Below are positions 32,414 to 40,712 of a stretch of DNA of 41,201 nucleotides, piece after piece. Every line of letters starts with the position of its first letter. Positions within the stretch are counted from its first letter, which is position 1. A program made the translations under genes and the position numbers. The DNA is from Sphingomonadaceae bacterium (GTDB lineage Bacteria; Pseudomonadota; Alphaproteobacteria; Sphingomonadales; Sphingomonadaceae), in contig JASBUR010000010.1 in the NCBI GenBank assembly GCA_030147805.1, positions 1 through 41,201 on the forward strand, written 5' to 3'. Under the pieces are notes generated by a model. That model was not told the origin of the DNA. It did not search any database and saw only the letters and a list, made by a program, of their open reading frames with translations.

Positions 32414-33211
32414 CTAGTCGCGCATCGCGTCGAACATCGGCCCCGCCATCCCCGAAGGGGTCGTCGCGGTGAGCCCACCGTCGACGGGAAGCACCACGCC
32501 GGTGATCCAGCGTGCCTCGTTCGAGGCGAGGAACAGCGCGGCGTCGGCGATGTCGGCGGCGCTGCCCCCCGTGCCGAGCAGGTTGGCCGCATCGAGCAGC
32601 CGCCGCGCCGCGGCATCGGCCTTCGCCGACTGCGGCGCCACGATATGCCCCGGCGCGACCGCGTTGACGCGGATGCCGGCGCGCCCCAGCTGGTGCGCCA
32701 TCGTCCGCGTATAGGCGAACACCGCGCCCTTCGACGCCGAATAGACCGGACCGTGATAGCCGCGCAGCCCGGTGATCGAGCCGATGTTGACGATCGCCCC
32801 GCCGCCGCGTGCCGCGATCGCCGGATGCGCGGCCTCGGTCATGTTCATCGTGCCGAAGACGTTGACGTCGACCAGCCGCCGCGCCGCGGCCTCGTCGCCC
32901 GCCATCGACGGATCGGCGTAGAGCGCGGCATTGTTGACGAGGACGTCGACACCGCCGAAGCGCTCGGTACAGGCGGCGACCGCCGCGACGCAGGCCGCGT
33001 GCCGGGTGACGTCGGCAGTGATGACATAGGCGCTGCCGCCGGCGGCGCCGATTGCCTCGGCGGTCGCCTGCGCGCGCGCCGCCGACAGGTCGAGCAGCGC
33101 CACCCGTGCACCCTCGGCGGCGAGGCGCGCCGCGATCGCCGCGCCGACTCCCATGAGCTCGCCCGACCGCCCGGCGCCGGTGACGAGTGCCACTTTCCCC
33201 GCGAGTCTCAT
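32414..33211 (-). CDS. Short-chain dehydrogenase/reductase with extended cofactor loop
   Basis: Last gene of the five-gene operon: a 265-residue SDR. The Rossmann loop reads T11-G-A-G-R-S-G-E-L-M-G-V-G, several residues longer than the standard TGxxxGIG. An acidic Asp41 after beta-2 favours NAD(H). NNAA at 93-96 replaces NNAG. The triad is complete: Ser145, Tyr157, Lys161 (YSASKGA). C-terminal ITGVVLPVDGG is standard. Start at 33211 overlaps the stop of the upstream gene (ATGA). It probably oxidises an alcohol or reduces a ketone intermediate of the pathway encoded with it. It converges on the ATPase gene across 22 bases. Confidence 0.9.
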   Translation of the reverse strand: MRLAGKVALVTGAGRSGELMGVGAAIAARLAAEGARVALLDLSAARAQATAEAIGAAGGSAYVITADVTRHAACVAAVAACTERFGGVDVLVNNAALYADPSMAGDEAAARRLVDVNVFGTMNMTEAAHPAIAARGGGAIVNIGSITGLRGYHGPVYSASKGAVFAYTRTMAHQLGRAGIRVNAVAPGHIVAPQSAKADAAARRLLDAANLLGTGGSAADIADAALFLASNEARWITGVVLPVDGGLTATTPSGMAGPMFDAMRD

Positions 33212-33651
33212 GCCATCGCTTCCGCCACCGCCAGCCGCCGCTCGATCCGCCAGCCGTCGGCGCCCCTGACGAACCGGTCCGAGGCGCGACCGAACGCCGC
33301 GAGCACCAAGCCCGCGCCGCCGGGGCCCGAGGCCAGCAGCGTCCAATAGCTTTCACCGCTGGCGCGCCCCGCCTCGACGTCGACGTCGAGAAGCGTCGCG
33401 CTGTAGAGGTGGCGGCGCATCTCGGGCGGCTTCGGGTAGCCGGCGATGTAGCGCGCCAACTCGGCGCGGCCGTTCTCGATATGGACGACGTCGCCGTTGC
33501 GGTGGCGCACGTCGAACAGCGCCGTTTCGGTGAAGCAGGCAACCCAGCCGGCCTCGTCGCCCGAATCCATGCAGTGGCAATAGCGCTGGATCAGCGCGTT
33601 GATCTCGCGCTCGGCGAGCAGGATGGCGATCTCGCGGGCCATGGCGCTCAT
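33208..33651 (-). CDS. SnoaL-like (NTF2-fold) protein of the catabolic operon
   Basis: A 147-residue protein of the SnoaL-like family (the group with ketosteroid isomerases, scytalone dehydratases and ring-hydroxylase beta subunits). Helix-turn start: EINALIQRYCHCMDSGDEAGWVACF, followed by FTETALFDV and the beta-sheet half (RRHLYSATLLDVDVEAGRAS, SYWTLLASG). The Tyr/Asp/Cys-rich N-terminal pocket is typical of catalytic members, so dehydration or isomerisation is plausible but unproven. Coupled by 4-base overlaps to the FAD enzyme upstream and the SDR downstream. Confidence 0.87.
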   Translation of the reverse strand: MSAMAREIAILLAEREINALIQRYCHCMDSGDEAGWVACFTETALFDVRHRNGDVVHIENGRAELARYIAGYPKPPEMRRHLYSATLLDVDVEAGRASGESYWTLLASGPGGAGLVLAAFGRASDRFVRGADGWRIERRLAVAEAMA

Positions 33652-34997
33652 GCGGCACGCGCTGTGGCGATGGCATGATCGGCGGCAAGCAGGCCGAACA
33701 CCGCGGCGAAGTTCAATCCGCCGACATAGCCTTCGCCGTGCATGTTGCCGGCGTCGGCGCCCGCGGCGTGCAACCCCGGGACCGGCCGGGCGAAGGCATC
33801 GAGCACACGCCCCTGCGGATCGATGCGCAGCCCGCCGTGCGTTGCGGTCACGCCGGCCTGGCCCTCGACCGCGAAGAAAGGCGGCCGCGACAGCGCGCGG
33901 CGGGCGCGGATGCGCGGCGGCGTCAGGCGGTCGTCGTCGGCGTCGATGCGGCTATTGTAGTCCTCGACGGTCGCCAGCGCCTGCGCGGCGTCGAAGCCCC
34001 AGTCGGCGGTCTGCGCGAACAGCGCCGCCCAGCTGTCGGCGCTCGCCGCGTGGCCGCCCTCGCTGCGTGCGACTTCGAACACGTCGGTCGGTGCATTGTC
34101 GTCAGGCCATTGCGTCTGCGCCACCTGCTCGCGGATCGCCTGGTCGAACAGCAGCAGCCCCTTGGCATCGGGCTGTTCGAGGATGCGTTGCGCGTTTTGA
34201 TGATCCTCCAGCGATTCGTCGCAGAAGCGCTCGCCCGCCTTGTTGAGGATGATGCCGGCGACGCTGGCGATGCCATGCGTATAGTAGCGGAATTCGCGCG
34301 GTCCCCATTTCAGCGCGGGCGACTGCATGACATGGCCGTAGAAGCCCTTCATGAACGGCGACAGCGCTGCCCCGGCGCCGATTCCCAGCCGCAGCCCGTC
34401 GCCGCGGTTCGCCGGATTGGCGCGCGCCAGCGCCTTCGCCCCCCGTGCGGCGACGAAACACTCGAGCAGCGCCGGCGATCCGGCGAAGCCGCCGGTGGCC
34501 AGCAGCGTGCGCGGCGCGCGCACCCGCGTATCGCCGTCGCGATCGCTGACCACCGCGCCGACCACCGCACCCGCGTCGACATCGAGATGGTCGACCTGCG
34601 CGCCGCGCACGATATGGCCGCCCGCGTCGATCACCGCCGCGGCGCACCAGGCGATGTAGCCGTGAATGTCGAAATTATGCCCGAGCCCATAGTGGAGGTG
34701 CGGCGTCGCGGCGTCGACGGCAACGCCGCTCCTGCGCAGCCAGTCGACGGCGCGCGCATGCTGGTCGAACGCGACGCGCTTGAGCGCCGGGTCGCCGCCG
34801 GGCGTCTCCTGCTCCATCAGCTCCCAGCTCCGGGCGGTCCACAGCTTGCCGCCCGACAGCACCGCCGACCCGCCGATCTGCGGGTTCTTCTCGACGACGA
34901 GCACGCGAAGCCCCGCGCAGGCGGCGGCCGACGCCGCGGTCATCCCGGCCATGCCGCCGCCCAGCACCAGAAAGTCGACGTCGAGCGTGTCGGTCAT
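33648..34997 (-). CDS. FAD-dependent dehydrogenase (FAD_binding_2; KstD / fumarate-reductase-like)
   Basis: A 449-residue flavoprotein. The N-terminus has the dinucleotide motif GGGMAG (13-18) ending with Glu36 (VLVVEK), then IGGSAVLSGGKLW (41-53), typical of the fumarate reductase / 3-ketosteroid dehydrogenase group. ATGGFAGSPALL marks the second FAD contact, and the C-terminus has HAAGADAGNMHGEGYVGGLN (FAD-binding, about 408-429; Tyr424). Related enzymes perform alpha,beta-dehydrogenation of cyclic ketones or reduction of double bonds. The substrate is unknown; the KstD-specific active-site tyrosines cannot be assigned by eye. Start overlaps the MFS stop (ATGA). Confidence 0.88.
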   Translation of the reverse strand: MTDTLDVDFLVLGGGMAGMTAASAAACAGLRVLVVEKNPQIGGSAVLSGGKLWTARSWELMEQETPGGDPALKRVAFDQHARAVDWLRRSGVAVDAATPHLHYGLGHNFDIHGYIAWCAAAVIDAGGHIVRGAQVDHLDVDAGAVVGAVVSDRDGDTRVRAPRTLLATGGFAGSPALLECFVAARGAKALARANPANRGDGLRLGIGAGAALSPFMKGFYGHVMQSPALKWGPREFRYYTHGIASVAGIILNKAGERFCDESLEDHQNAQRILEQPDAKGLLLFDQAIREQVAQTQWPDDNAPTDVFEVARSEGGHAASADSWAALFAQTADWGFDAAQALATVEDYNSRIDADDDRLTPPRIRARRALSRPPFFAVEGQAGVTATHGGLRIDPQGRVLDAFARPVPGLHAAGADAGNMHGEGYVGGLNFAAVFGLLAADHAIATARAA

Positions 34998-36148
34998 GCC
35001 TTTTCCTTCCTGAAGGCGCAGATCGCGGCGGCGCCGAGCAGGGCGACGCCGACGACGGTGAAGGCGCCGTGGTTGCCGACCGCGGCGCGCAGCGGATTGA
35101 TGACGAGCGGATTGGCGAAGTCGCCGATGAACATCGCGGTGTACATGAAGCCGACGGCGCGCCCCTGGACCTCGGGAGCGGCGCGGCCGAGCACCGCGCC
35201 GATGACGTAGGGCACGATCGCCGCGCCCGCGAGACCCGCGAGCATGCAGGCAGCGATCGTCGGCCCGATGCCGCGCGTCACCCCGAGCAGGATGTCGCTC
35301 GCCGCCATCACCGTGAGGATCAGCACCAGCGTCCAGCGCGAGCCGAGCCGCTCGTGGAGGCGCCCATAGGCGACGCCGCTGATGAAGGTGGTCGCCAGCA
35401 GCGCGGTCATGATCCGCGACTGCGTGACCGGGCTGGCGATGCCGTCGCCCGCGAGCACGAACGACAGCTGCAGCGTGAACATGCGCGTCGCGATGTAGAG
35501 CGGCACGAGCATCAGGTAGAGCGGCCACAGCTTCCACAGGGCGGCGGCGGTCGCGCCGTCCAGCTGCGCCTTGGGGCGCCGCGACGGCTCGGGCAGCGTC
35601 GCGAAGCAGGCGGCGCCGAATGCGGCGAAGGCGACGAGATAGATGCCGAACGGCGCGCGCCAGCCGATGTCGCGCGCCAGCAGGCCGGCCACCAGCAGGC
35701 TGACCACCCCGACGATCGAGATGACCACCATCTGATAGCCGAGCATGCGGGCGCGGCGCCTGTCGTCGTAGCGCGCGGCGATCAGCACGTAGCTCGCCGA
35801 CGCGATGCCCGCCGCCGCCATGCCGAGCACGACGCGCGAGGCGAGCAGCGCGGTCAGGTCCGCCAGGTAGAGCCCCGCCGAACCGGCGACGCCATAGACC
35901 AGCAGCATCGTCAGCAGCATGCGCCGGACGCCGATTCGATCGCCGAGCCAGCCCGAGACCGGGCCGCCGACCATCATGCCGATGCCGAACAGCGTGATGA
36001 TCGACTGCGCCTTGAGCGTGCCGTCGCCGCCGCCACCAAGGTTCGCCGCGATGGTCGACAGCAGCGGCGCGATCGCCGACATCGGCAGCAACGTGAAGGC
36101 GCTGGCCGAGATCAGGACGCCGACGCCGACGCGGTCGCGGAATGTCAC
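34994..36148 (-). CDS. MFS transporter of the catabolic operon
   Basis: A 384-residue inner-membrane transporter with about twelve hydrophobic segments and the MFS motif A in the loop 2-3 (GWLGDRIGVRRM). It lacks a recognisable sugar or drug signature. It is encoded two bases after the TonB receptor and overlaps the FAD enzyme gene, so it probably moves the imported compound, or a product, across the inner membrane. Direction and substrate unknown. Confidence 0.88.
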   Translation of the reverse strand: MTFRDRVGVGVLISASAFTLLPMSAIAPLLSTIAANLGGGGDGTLKAQSIITLFGIGMMVGGPVSGWLGDRIGVRRMLLTMLLVYGVAGSAGLYLADLTALLASRVVLGMAAAGIASASYVLIAARYDDRRRARMLGYQMVVISIVGVVSLLVAGLLARDIGWRAPFGIYLVAFAAFGAACFATLPEPSRRPKAQLDGATAAALWKLWPLYLMLVPLYIATRMFTLQLSFVLAGDGIASPVTQSRIMTALLATTFISGVAYGRLHERLGSRWTLVLILTVMAASDILLGVTRGIGPTIAACMLAGLAGAAIVPYVIGAVLGRAAPEVQGRAVGFMYTAMFIGDFANPLVINPLRAAVGNHGAFTVVGVALLGAAAICAFRKEKA

Positions 36149-36150
36149 GC

Positions 36151-38475
36151 CTAGTAGCGGATCTTGAGGTCGAGGCCGAAGCCGCGCAGCGGTCCGTAGA
36201 ACAGGCCGGCGAAGCCGAGGGTGCCGAAATCGATTCCCGAGTCGACCAGCTCGTCGTTGAGCAGGTTCTCGCCATAGAGCTGGAGTTCGGCGGTGGCGCG
36301 CCCACCGAGCGGAATGTCGGCGAGGACCAGCCGCGCGCTCAGCAGCTCGCGGCCGGGATCGACGATCTGCTCGTTGAACGGGTTGGCGTTGCTGAGGTTG
36401 GTCGAGTGGAAAAAGCGCCGGCTCTGCGTCGAGAAGTCGACGCGCGCCAGCGGGCGGCCGATCGCGGTTTCGGCGAACTCATATTGCGCGCCGACATGCG
36501 TCGTCCATTTCGCGACATAGGGCATGCGCGCGATGCTGGCGTAGTTCTCGAGCAGGTTGGTGACCGGGTTCGAATAGGGATAATAGTCGAACCCGGCGTC
36601 GGTGTAGCCGAGGCTCGCCGACAGCGTGAGCCCCCGCGCTGGCAGCGCCTGGATTTCGACTTCGCCGCCCTTGTAGGTTGCGTCGGCATTGGTCGTCGTG
36701 CCGTTGCCGCCGGTGAACTGCGCGACCTGGAAGTCCCTGTAGTCGGTATAGAACAGCGTCGCGTTGGTGCGCAGCCGGCGGTCGAGCGCGTCGGCCTTGA
36801 TGCCCGCCTCGTAGGTCGTCGCCTTTTCGGGGAAGAAGTCGATCGGCGCGGTCGGGCTGTTGACGCGCGCATTGAAGCCGCCGGCGCGGTAGCCGGTGGC
36901 GACGCGCGCGAAGGTGAGCACGTCGGGTCCGAGGTGATAGTCGACCGACAGGTTGTACGAGGTGTCGTGATAGACGCTCTCGGCCGAGCGCGTCGGTGCG
37001 CCGACGTTGAAGGTGAAGATCGAGCGCTTGTCGCGGGTGCGGCGGATGCCGGCGGTGATCGCCAGCTGGTCGTCGAGGATCGGCGGCGTGTAGGTCGCTT
37101 GGCCGAACGCCGCATAGCTGTGGCTCGATCCGCGGTAGCGCACGCGCTGCGCGAGGTTGAGGCCGACGAGCGGGAAGGCCGGATTGGTCGTCGCGGTGAC
37201 GAAGGTCAGGTAGGTGGGGTTGTCGACCGCCACGTCCTCGTCGAAATAATAGAGGCCGGCGACGCCGCTCCAGCGCTCGGTCTTGAGTAGCAGCTGCAGT
37301 TCCTGCGACCGCTGGTCCTGGTCGTTGTCGAGATCGCCCGAGAACAGCTCGGTGTTCTGGATCGAGATCACGCCGCCGCTGTTCACTGGCCCGCGGAACA
37401 GGGGGCCGAAACGCGTCGGCTGCTCGGCTTCCCATCGGCGCGCCGAACTGATCGACTTGAGCGTGATCGCGTCGCTGGCCGCGTAGGTGAGCGTCAGCGC
37501 GTGGCCCTTCACGTCGGACAGTTGCTCGTCGCGGATCGTGCCGGTGGTGCCGAGCGCGAGCGTCCCGATCCGGTCGTCGCTGAGGATCAGCGGCGCGCCG
37601 CCGAGCGCGGCGGACCCGCCGAAATAGGCCTGCTGCCGCGCCGCGACCGCCACGAGCTGGAAGCCCTGCTGCTGGCCGCGGATGCGGTTCCAGTCAAAGG
37701 CATATTCGGCGGTGAAGCCGCCCCAGTCGCCGACCAGCTTGGCATAGACTGCGTCGCCGCGGCGCGCGCTCGGGTCGCGCTTGTCGGGCGCGGCCGGGTT
37801 GTCGAGATAGCCGTCGCGGGCGCTGCGCATGTAGGAGAGCATCGCGCGCAGGCCGCTGTCGCCGAGCTCGCCGGTGTCGAGCTGCGCGCGCGCATACCAG
37901 CCGCGCTCATCGCCCCAGCCGCTGGCGAGCCGAACCCCCAGCTCGTCGTCGGGCGCGCGGCTGACGAGGTTGACTGCACCGGCCGAGGTGTTGCGCCCGA
38001 ACAGCGTGCCCTGCGGCCCGCGCAGCACCTCGATGCGCGCCAGGTCGACGAGGTCGGTGTTGAGCGCGTTGGCGCGGCCGAGATAGACGCCGTCGAGATA
38101 GACGCCGACCGGCGAATCGACCGTCAGCAGCGTCTCGTAGCCGCCGATGCCGCGGATGAAGACCGTGGCGTTGGTCGGGCCCGTGCCGCCCTGCATGAGC
38201 ACGAGGTTGGGCACGACCTGCGCGACGTCGCTGACCTGGCGGACGTTAAGGCGATCCAGCGTCTCGGCGGTCACCGCGGTGACCGATACCGGCGTGTCCT
38301 GCAGCCGCTCCTCGGTGCGCCGCGCGGTGACGGTGATCTCTTCGAGCTGGTCGGCGGCGGCAGCGGCCGGCGCGGCGGGTGCCGGCGTCTGGGCCTGCGC
38401 GGCGCCGGAGATCGCAAGCGCGGTCGCCGCCGCACCGCGGAGGATGCGCGTTCGAAATGGATGCTGCATGGACAT
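36151..38475 (-). CDS. TonB-dependent outer-membrane receptor heading the catabolic operon
   Basis: A 774-residue TonB receptor. N-terminal signal peptide (from HPFRTRILRGAAATALAISG, cleavage near AQAQ), Ala/Pro linker, TonB-box-like EEITVTARR, plug motifs FIRGIGG and ARIEVLRGPQGTLFGRNTSA, then a 22-strand-type barrel ending GFGLDLKIRY with terminal Tyr. Start is either 38475 or the second Met at 38469: the AAGGA ribosome site suits 38469 better, GGGGA suits 38475. It does not closely resemble the tandem pair at 1157-6959. As first gene of an operon with transporter and redox genes it likely imports a substrate of that pathway, not a siderophore. Confidence 0.92.
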   Translation of the reverse strand: MSMQHPFRTRILRGAAATALAISGAAQAQTPAPAAPAAAAADQLEEITVTARRTEERLQDTPVSVTAVTAETLDRLNVRQVSDVAQVVPNLVLMQGGTGPTNATVFIRGIGGYETLLTVDSPVGVYLDGVYLGRANALNTDLVDLARIEVLRGPQGTLFGRNTSAGAVNLVSRAPDDELGVRLASGWGDERGWYARAQLDTGELGDSGLRAMLSYMRSARDGYLDNPAAPDKRDPSARRGDAVYAKLVGDWGGFTAEYAFDWNRIRGQQQGFQLVAVAARQQAYFGGSAALGGAPLILSDDRIGTLALGTTGTIRDEQLSDVKGHALTLTYAASDAITLKSISSARRWEAEQPTRFGPLFRGPVNSGGVISIQNTELFSGDLDNDQDQRSQELQLLLKTERWSGVAGLYYFDEDVAVDNPTYLTFVTATTNPAFPLVGLNLAQRVRYRGSSHSYAAFGQATYTPPILDDQLAITAGIRRTRDKRSIFTFNVGAPTRSAESVYHDTSYNLSVDYHLGPDVLTFARVATGYRAGGFNARVNSPTAPIDFFPEKATTYEAGIKADALDRRLRTNATLFYTDYRDFQVAQFTGGNGTTTNADATYKGGEVEIQALPARGLTLSASLGYTDAGFDYYPYSNPVTNLLENYASIARMPYVAKWTTHVGAQYEFAETAIGRPLARVDFSTQSRRFFHSTNLSNANPFNEQIVDPGRELLSARLVLADIPLGGRATAELQLYGENLLNDELVDSGIDFGTLGFAGLFYGPLRGFGLDLKIRY

Positions 38476-38637
38476 GGTCCTTCCCCGCTTGACGATGGCT
38501 CGCCTCGGGTCCCTCCCCGTGCCGCCGCGGCAACGGGTCGAGGCCGCGAAACACGGCGAGGACGCTTCGATTTTTCGGGGTCGGCCGCGCGCGGCCGGAC
38601 TCCCTCCCCAACATGGACCTTGGTGGCCCTTGCTCAT

Positions 38638-38667
38638 TTTGTAAGCTATCATCGCAAAATCTGTCAA
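38638..38667 (-). promoter_or_regulatory. Candidate promoter of the catabolic operon
   Basis: On the minus strand a perfect TTGACA (38662-38667) is followed after 18 bases by TACAAA (38638-38643), in an AT-rich patch that stands out in this GC-rich window. It would give a leader of about 150 bases before the TonB receptor gene. A TCTGA-t-TCAGA palindrome (38669-38679) lies directly upstream, between it and the divergent SDR gene, and could be a shared operator. Confidence 0.4.
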
Positions 38668-38711
38668 TTCTGATTCAGATTCTATTTTTGGTGTGGGGGA
38701 GGAGTGCGACG

Positions 38712-39521
38712 ATGACGGACTGGACCGGTAGGAGTGTCGTGGTCGCTTCGATCGCGGTCGCCTTCGGCGATGGCAACGCCGCGGCGATCGGCGGACATGC
38801 CGGCGCGCACTGCGCGCTCGATTTCGCCCGCCGCGGCGCCCGGGTCCTCGCGCTCGACGCCGATCGCGCCGCGCTCGACGCGCTCGTCGACGCCGCCGAC
38901 GGCACTGCGCTCGACGCGGCGCAGGTCGACCTGCTCGACCCTGCCGCGCTGGTGGCGGCGGCGGAGCGCTGGGGCTCGCGCACCGGGAGGGTCGACGCGC
39001 TGATCGCCTGCCATGCCGAGATGGAGGAGGCATCGTTCGAGGCTTCGTCCTACGAATCCTGGCAGCGCATCGTCTCGTTCGACCTGCTCGGCCCGGTGTA
39101 CGCCGCCAAGGCGTTCCTGCCGTGGCTCAAGGCGGCCGGGTCGAGCGCGATCGTCCACCTCGGCTCGATCGACGGCATCCTCGGCAATCCCAACTACCCA
39201 TCCTACTCCGCCGCGAAGGGCGGCATCGTCCCGCTCACTCACGTCATGGCGCAGGACCTCGGCCGGCATGGTATCCGCGTCAACAATGCGGCGCGCGCCT
39301 TCTTCGTCGGCCATGGGTTCCTGGCCAGCGAGGCGCATGACGAGGTCTTCCGCCTGACGCCGCTCGGACGGCCCGGCTACCCCGAAGAGCTCGCCGCGCT
39401 GGTGCGATTCCTGGCGTCGGCCGAGGCCAGCTACGTCACGGGTGCCACCGTGCCGATCGACGGCGGGCGCAGCGGGATCACCCCGGCGACGATCGCGGTG
39501 CCGACCCGCGCCCGGCGCTGA
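38712..39521 (+). CDS. Atypical short-chain dehydrogenase divergent from the catabolic operon
   Basis: A 269-residue SDR-fold protein. The active-site half is intact: Ser152 in HLGSIDG, Tyr165 and Lys169 (YSAAKGG), and C-terminal VTGATVPIDGG. The cofactor half is unusual: instead of TGxxxGIG the first loop runs VASIAVAFGDGNAAAIGGHA (11-30), and NNAG is replaced by ACHA (99-102). Asp49 after beta-2 still suggests NAD(H). So either the cofactor binds in an altered way or the enzyme has a changed role. ATG at 38712 follows GGGGGAGGAG; the longer frame upstream would run into the divergent promoter. Confidence 0.87.
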   Translation: MTDWTGRSVVVASIAVAFGDGNAAAIGGHAGAHCALDFARRGARVLALDADRAALDALVDAADGTALDAAQVDLLDPAALVAAAERWGSRTGRVDALIACHAEMEEASFEASSYESWQRIVSFDLLGPVYAAKAFLPWLKAAGSSAIVHLGSIDGILGNPNYPSYSAAKGGIVPLTHVMAQDLGRHGIRVNNAARAFFVGHGFLASEAHDEVFRLTPLGRPGYPEELAALVRFLASAEASYVTGATVPIDGGRSGITPATIAVPTRARR

Positions 39522-39629
39522 TCCGCGCCTTGGCGGCCCGCCGGTAAATTTCCTGTTGCCGCCGTATTACCCATGTAGCACAGTGGAGCAACGCGCACCC
39601 GCGGGGCGGAGCGTTGTCGGGAGGCGGGC

Positions 39630-40697
39630 ATGAAGACGATCGGCAGGCTGGCGGCGGTGCTCGTCGCGATGGGAAGCGCCGCGACCGCGGCCGAGCCGCT
39701 CGTCGGGCCCTGGCCGATCGACGACCCGACGCAGGTCCTCGTGCTCGGCACCCCGCACCTGTCGGGGATCGAGCATCTCGATCCCGCCTGGCTCGAGCCG
39801 CTGCTCGGCCGGCTCGCCGCCTGGAAGCCGACCGTCATCACCATCGAAGGGCTGTCGGGCCCCGAATGCGACCTGCTGCGCCGCTATGCCACGAGCTGGC
39901 CCGGCACCGCCGACGACTATTGCGCGGGGGTCGAGCGCATCGCCGCGCTCGGGGCGACTGCCACCGGGCTCGACCGTCCCGCCGCCGAGGCCGCGGCCGA
40001 AGCCGCGGTCGCCAAGCTCGGGGCGGCGTCGCCGCCGGCCGACCGCCGGCGCGCCGCCGCGCTGTTCGCCGCGGCGGGCAATCTCGGCTCGGCGGCGGTC
40101 CAGTGGCTGCGGCTCGCCCCCGCCGAACGCCGCGCCGGCGACGGCGTCGACGCGCCGCTCGCCACGGCGCTCGACGCCCTCGTCGTGCGCCGCAACGAGA
40201 ATTACCTCATCGCCGCGGCGCTCGCCGCGCGGCTCGGGCTCGAACGCGTCCATCCGACCGACGATCACCTGTCCGACCGGCTGCAGGCCGAGGCGCCGCC
40301 GGGCCTCGAGGCGGCGATGCGCGCGATCTGGAGCGGCGAGCGCCCGCCGCTCGCGCGCGAAGCGCAGGCACTCGAGAAGCGCCTGGCCGGCGGCGACGAC
40401 CTGCTGGCGCTCTACCGCCTGTCCAACCGCGCCGATTTCGGCGAGGTCTCGGTGCGCAGCGACATGGGCAAGGCGTTCGCGACGCCATCGCCGGGCCATC
40501 ACGGCCGTCGCTACGTCGCCTGGTGGGAGGTGCGCAACCTCCACATGGTCGCCAACATCCGCGCCGCGATCGGCCGCGACCCCGGCGGCCGCGCGCTCGT
40601 CGTCGTCGGGTCGACGCACAAGCCCTATTTCGACGCCTATCTGTCGATGATGCACGAGGTGCGGCTCGTGCCGGCCGAAACGGTGATCGGGCGCTAG
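39630..40697 (+). CDS. DUF5694-like exported protein
   Basis: A 355-residue protein with a signal peptide (MKTIGRLAAVLVAMGSAATA, cleavage near residue 20). It matches the DUF5694 pattern: VLVLGTPHLSGIE near the N-terminus, VITIEGLSGPECDLL, a central RRNENYLIAAALAARLG and the C-terminal VVGSTHKPYFDAYL. The GT-x-H start and conserved E and late H recall the TraB/GumN/Tiki-type hydrolase fold, in which such residues bind metal, but catalysis here is unproven. An upstream GGGAGG ribosome site supports the start. It stands alone, convergent with the RND gene. Confidence 0.8.
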   Translation: MKTIGRLAAVLVAMGSAATAAEPLVGPWPIDDPTQVLVLGTPHLSGIEHLDPAWLEPLLGRLAAWKPTVITIEGLSGPECDLLRRYATSWPGTADDYCAGVERIAALGATATGLDRPAAEAAAEAAVAKLGAASPPADRRRAAALFAAAGNLGSAAVQWLRLAPAERRAGDGVDAPLATALDALVVRRNENYLIAAALAARLGLERVHPTDDHLSDRLQAEAPPGLEAAMRAIWSGERPPLAREAQALEKRLAGGDDLLALYRLSNRADFGEVSVRSDMGKAFATPSPGHHGRRYVAWWEVRNLHMVANIRAAIGRDPGGRALVVVGSTHKPYFDAYLSMMHEVRLVPAETVIGR

Positions 40698-40712
40698 CGC
40701 CGCGGCGCGCGG

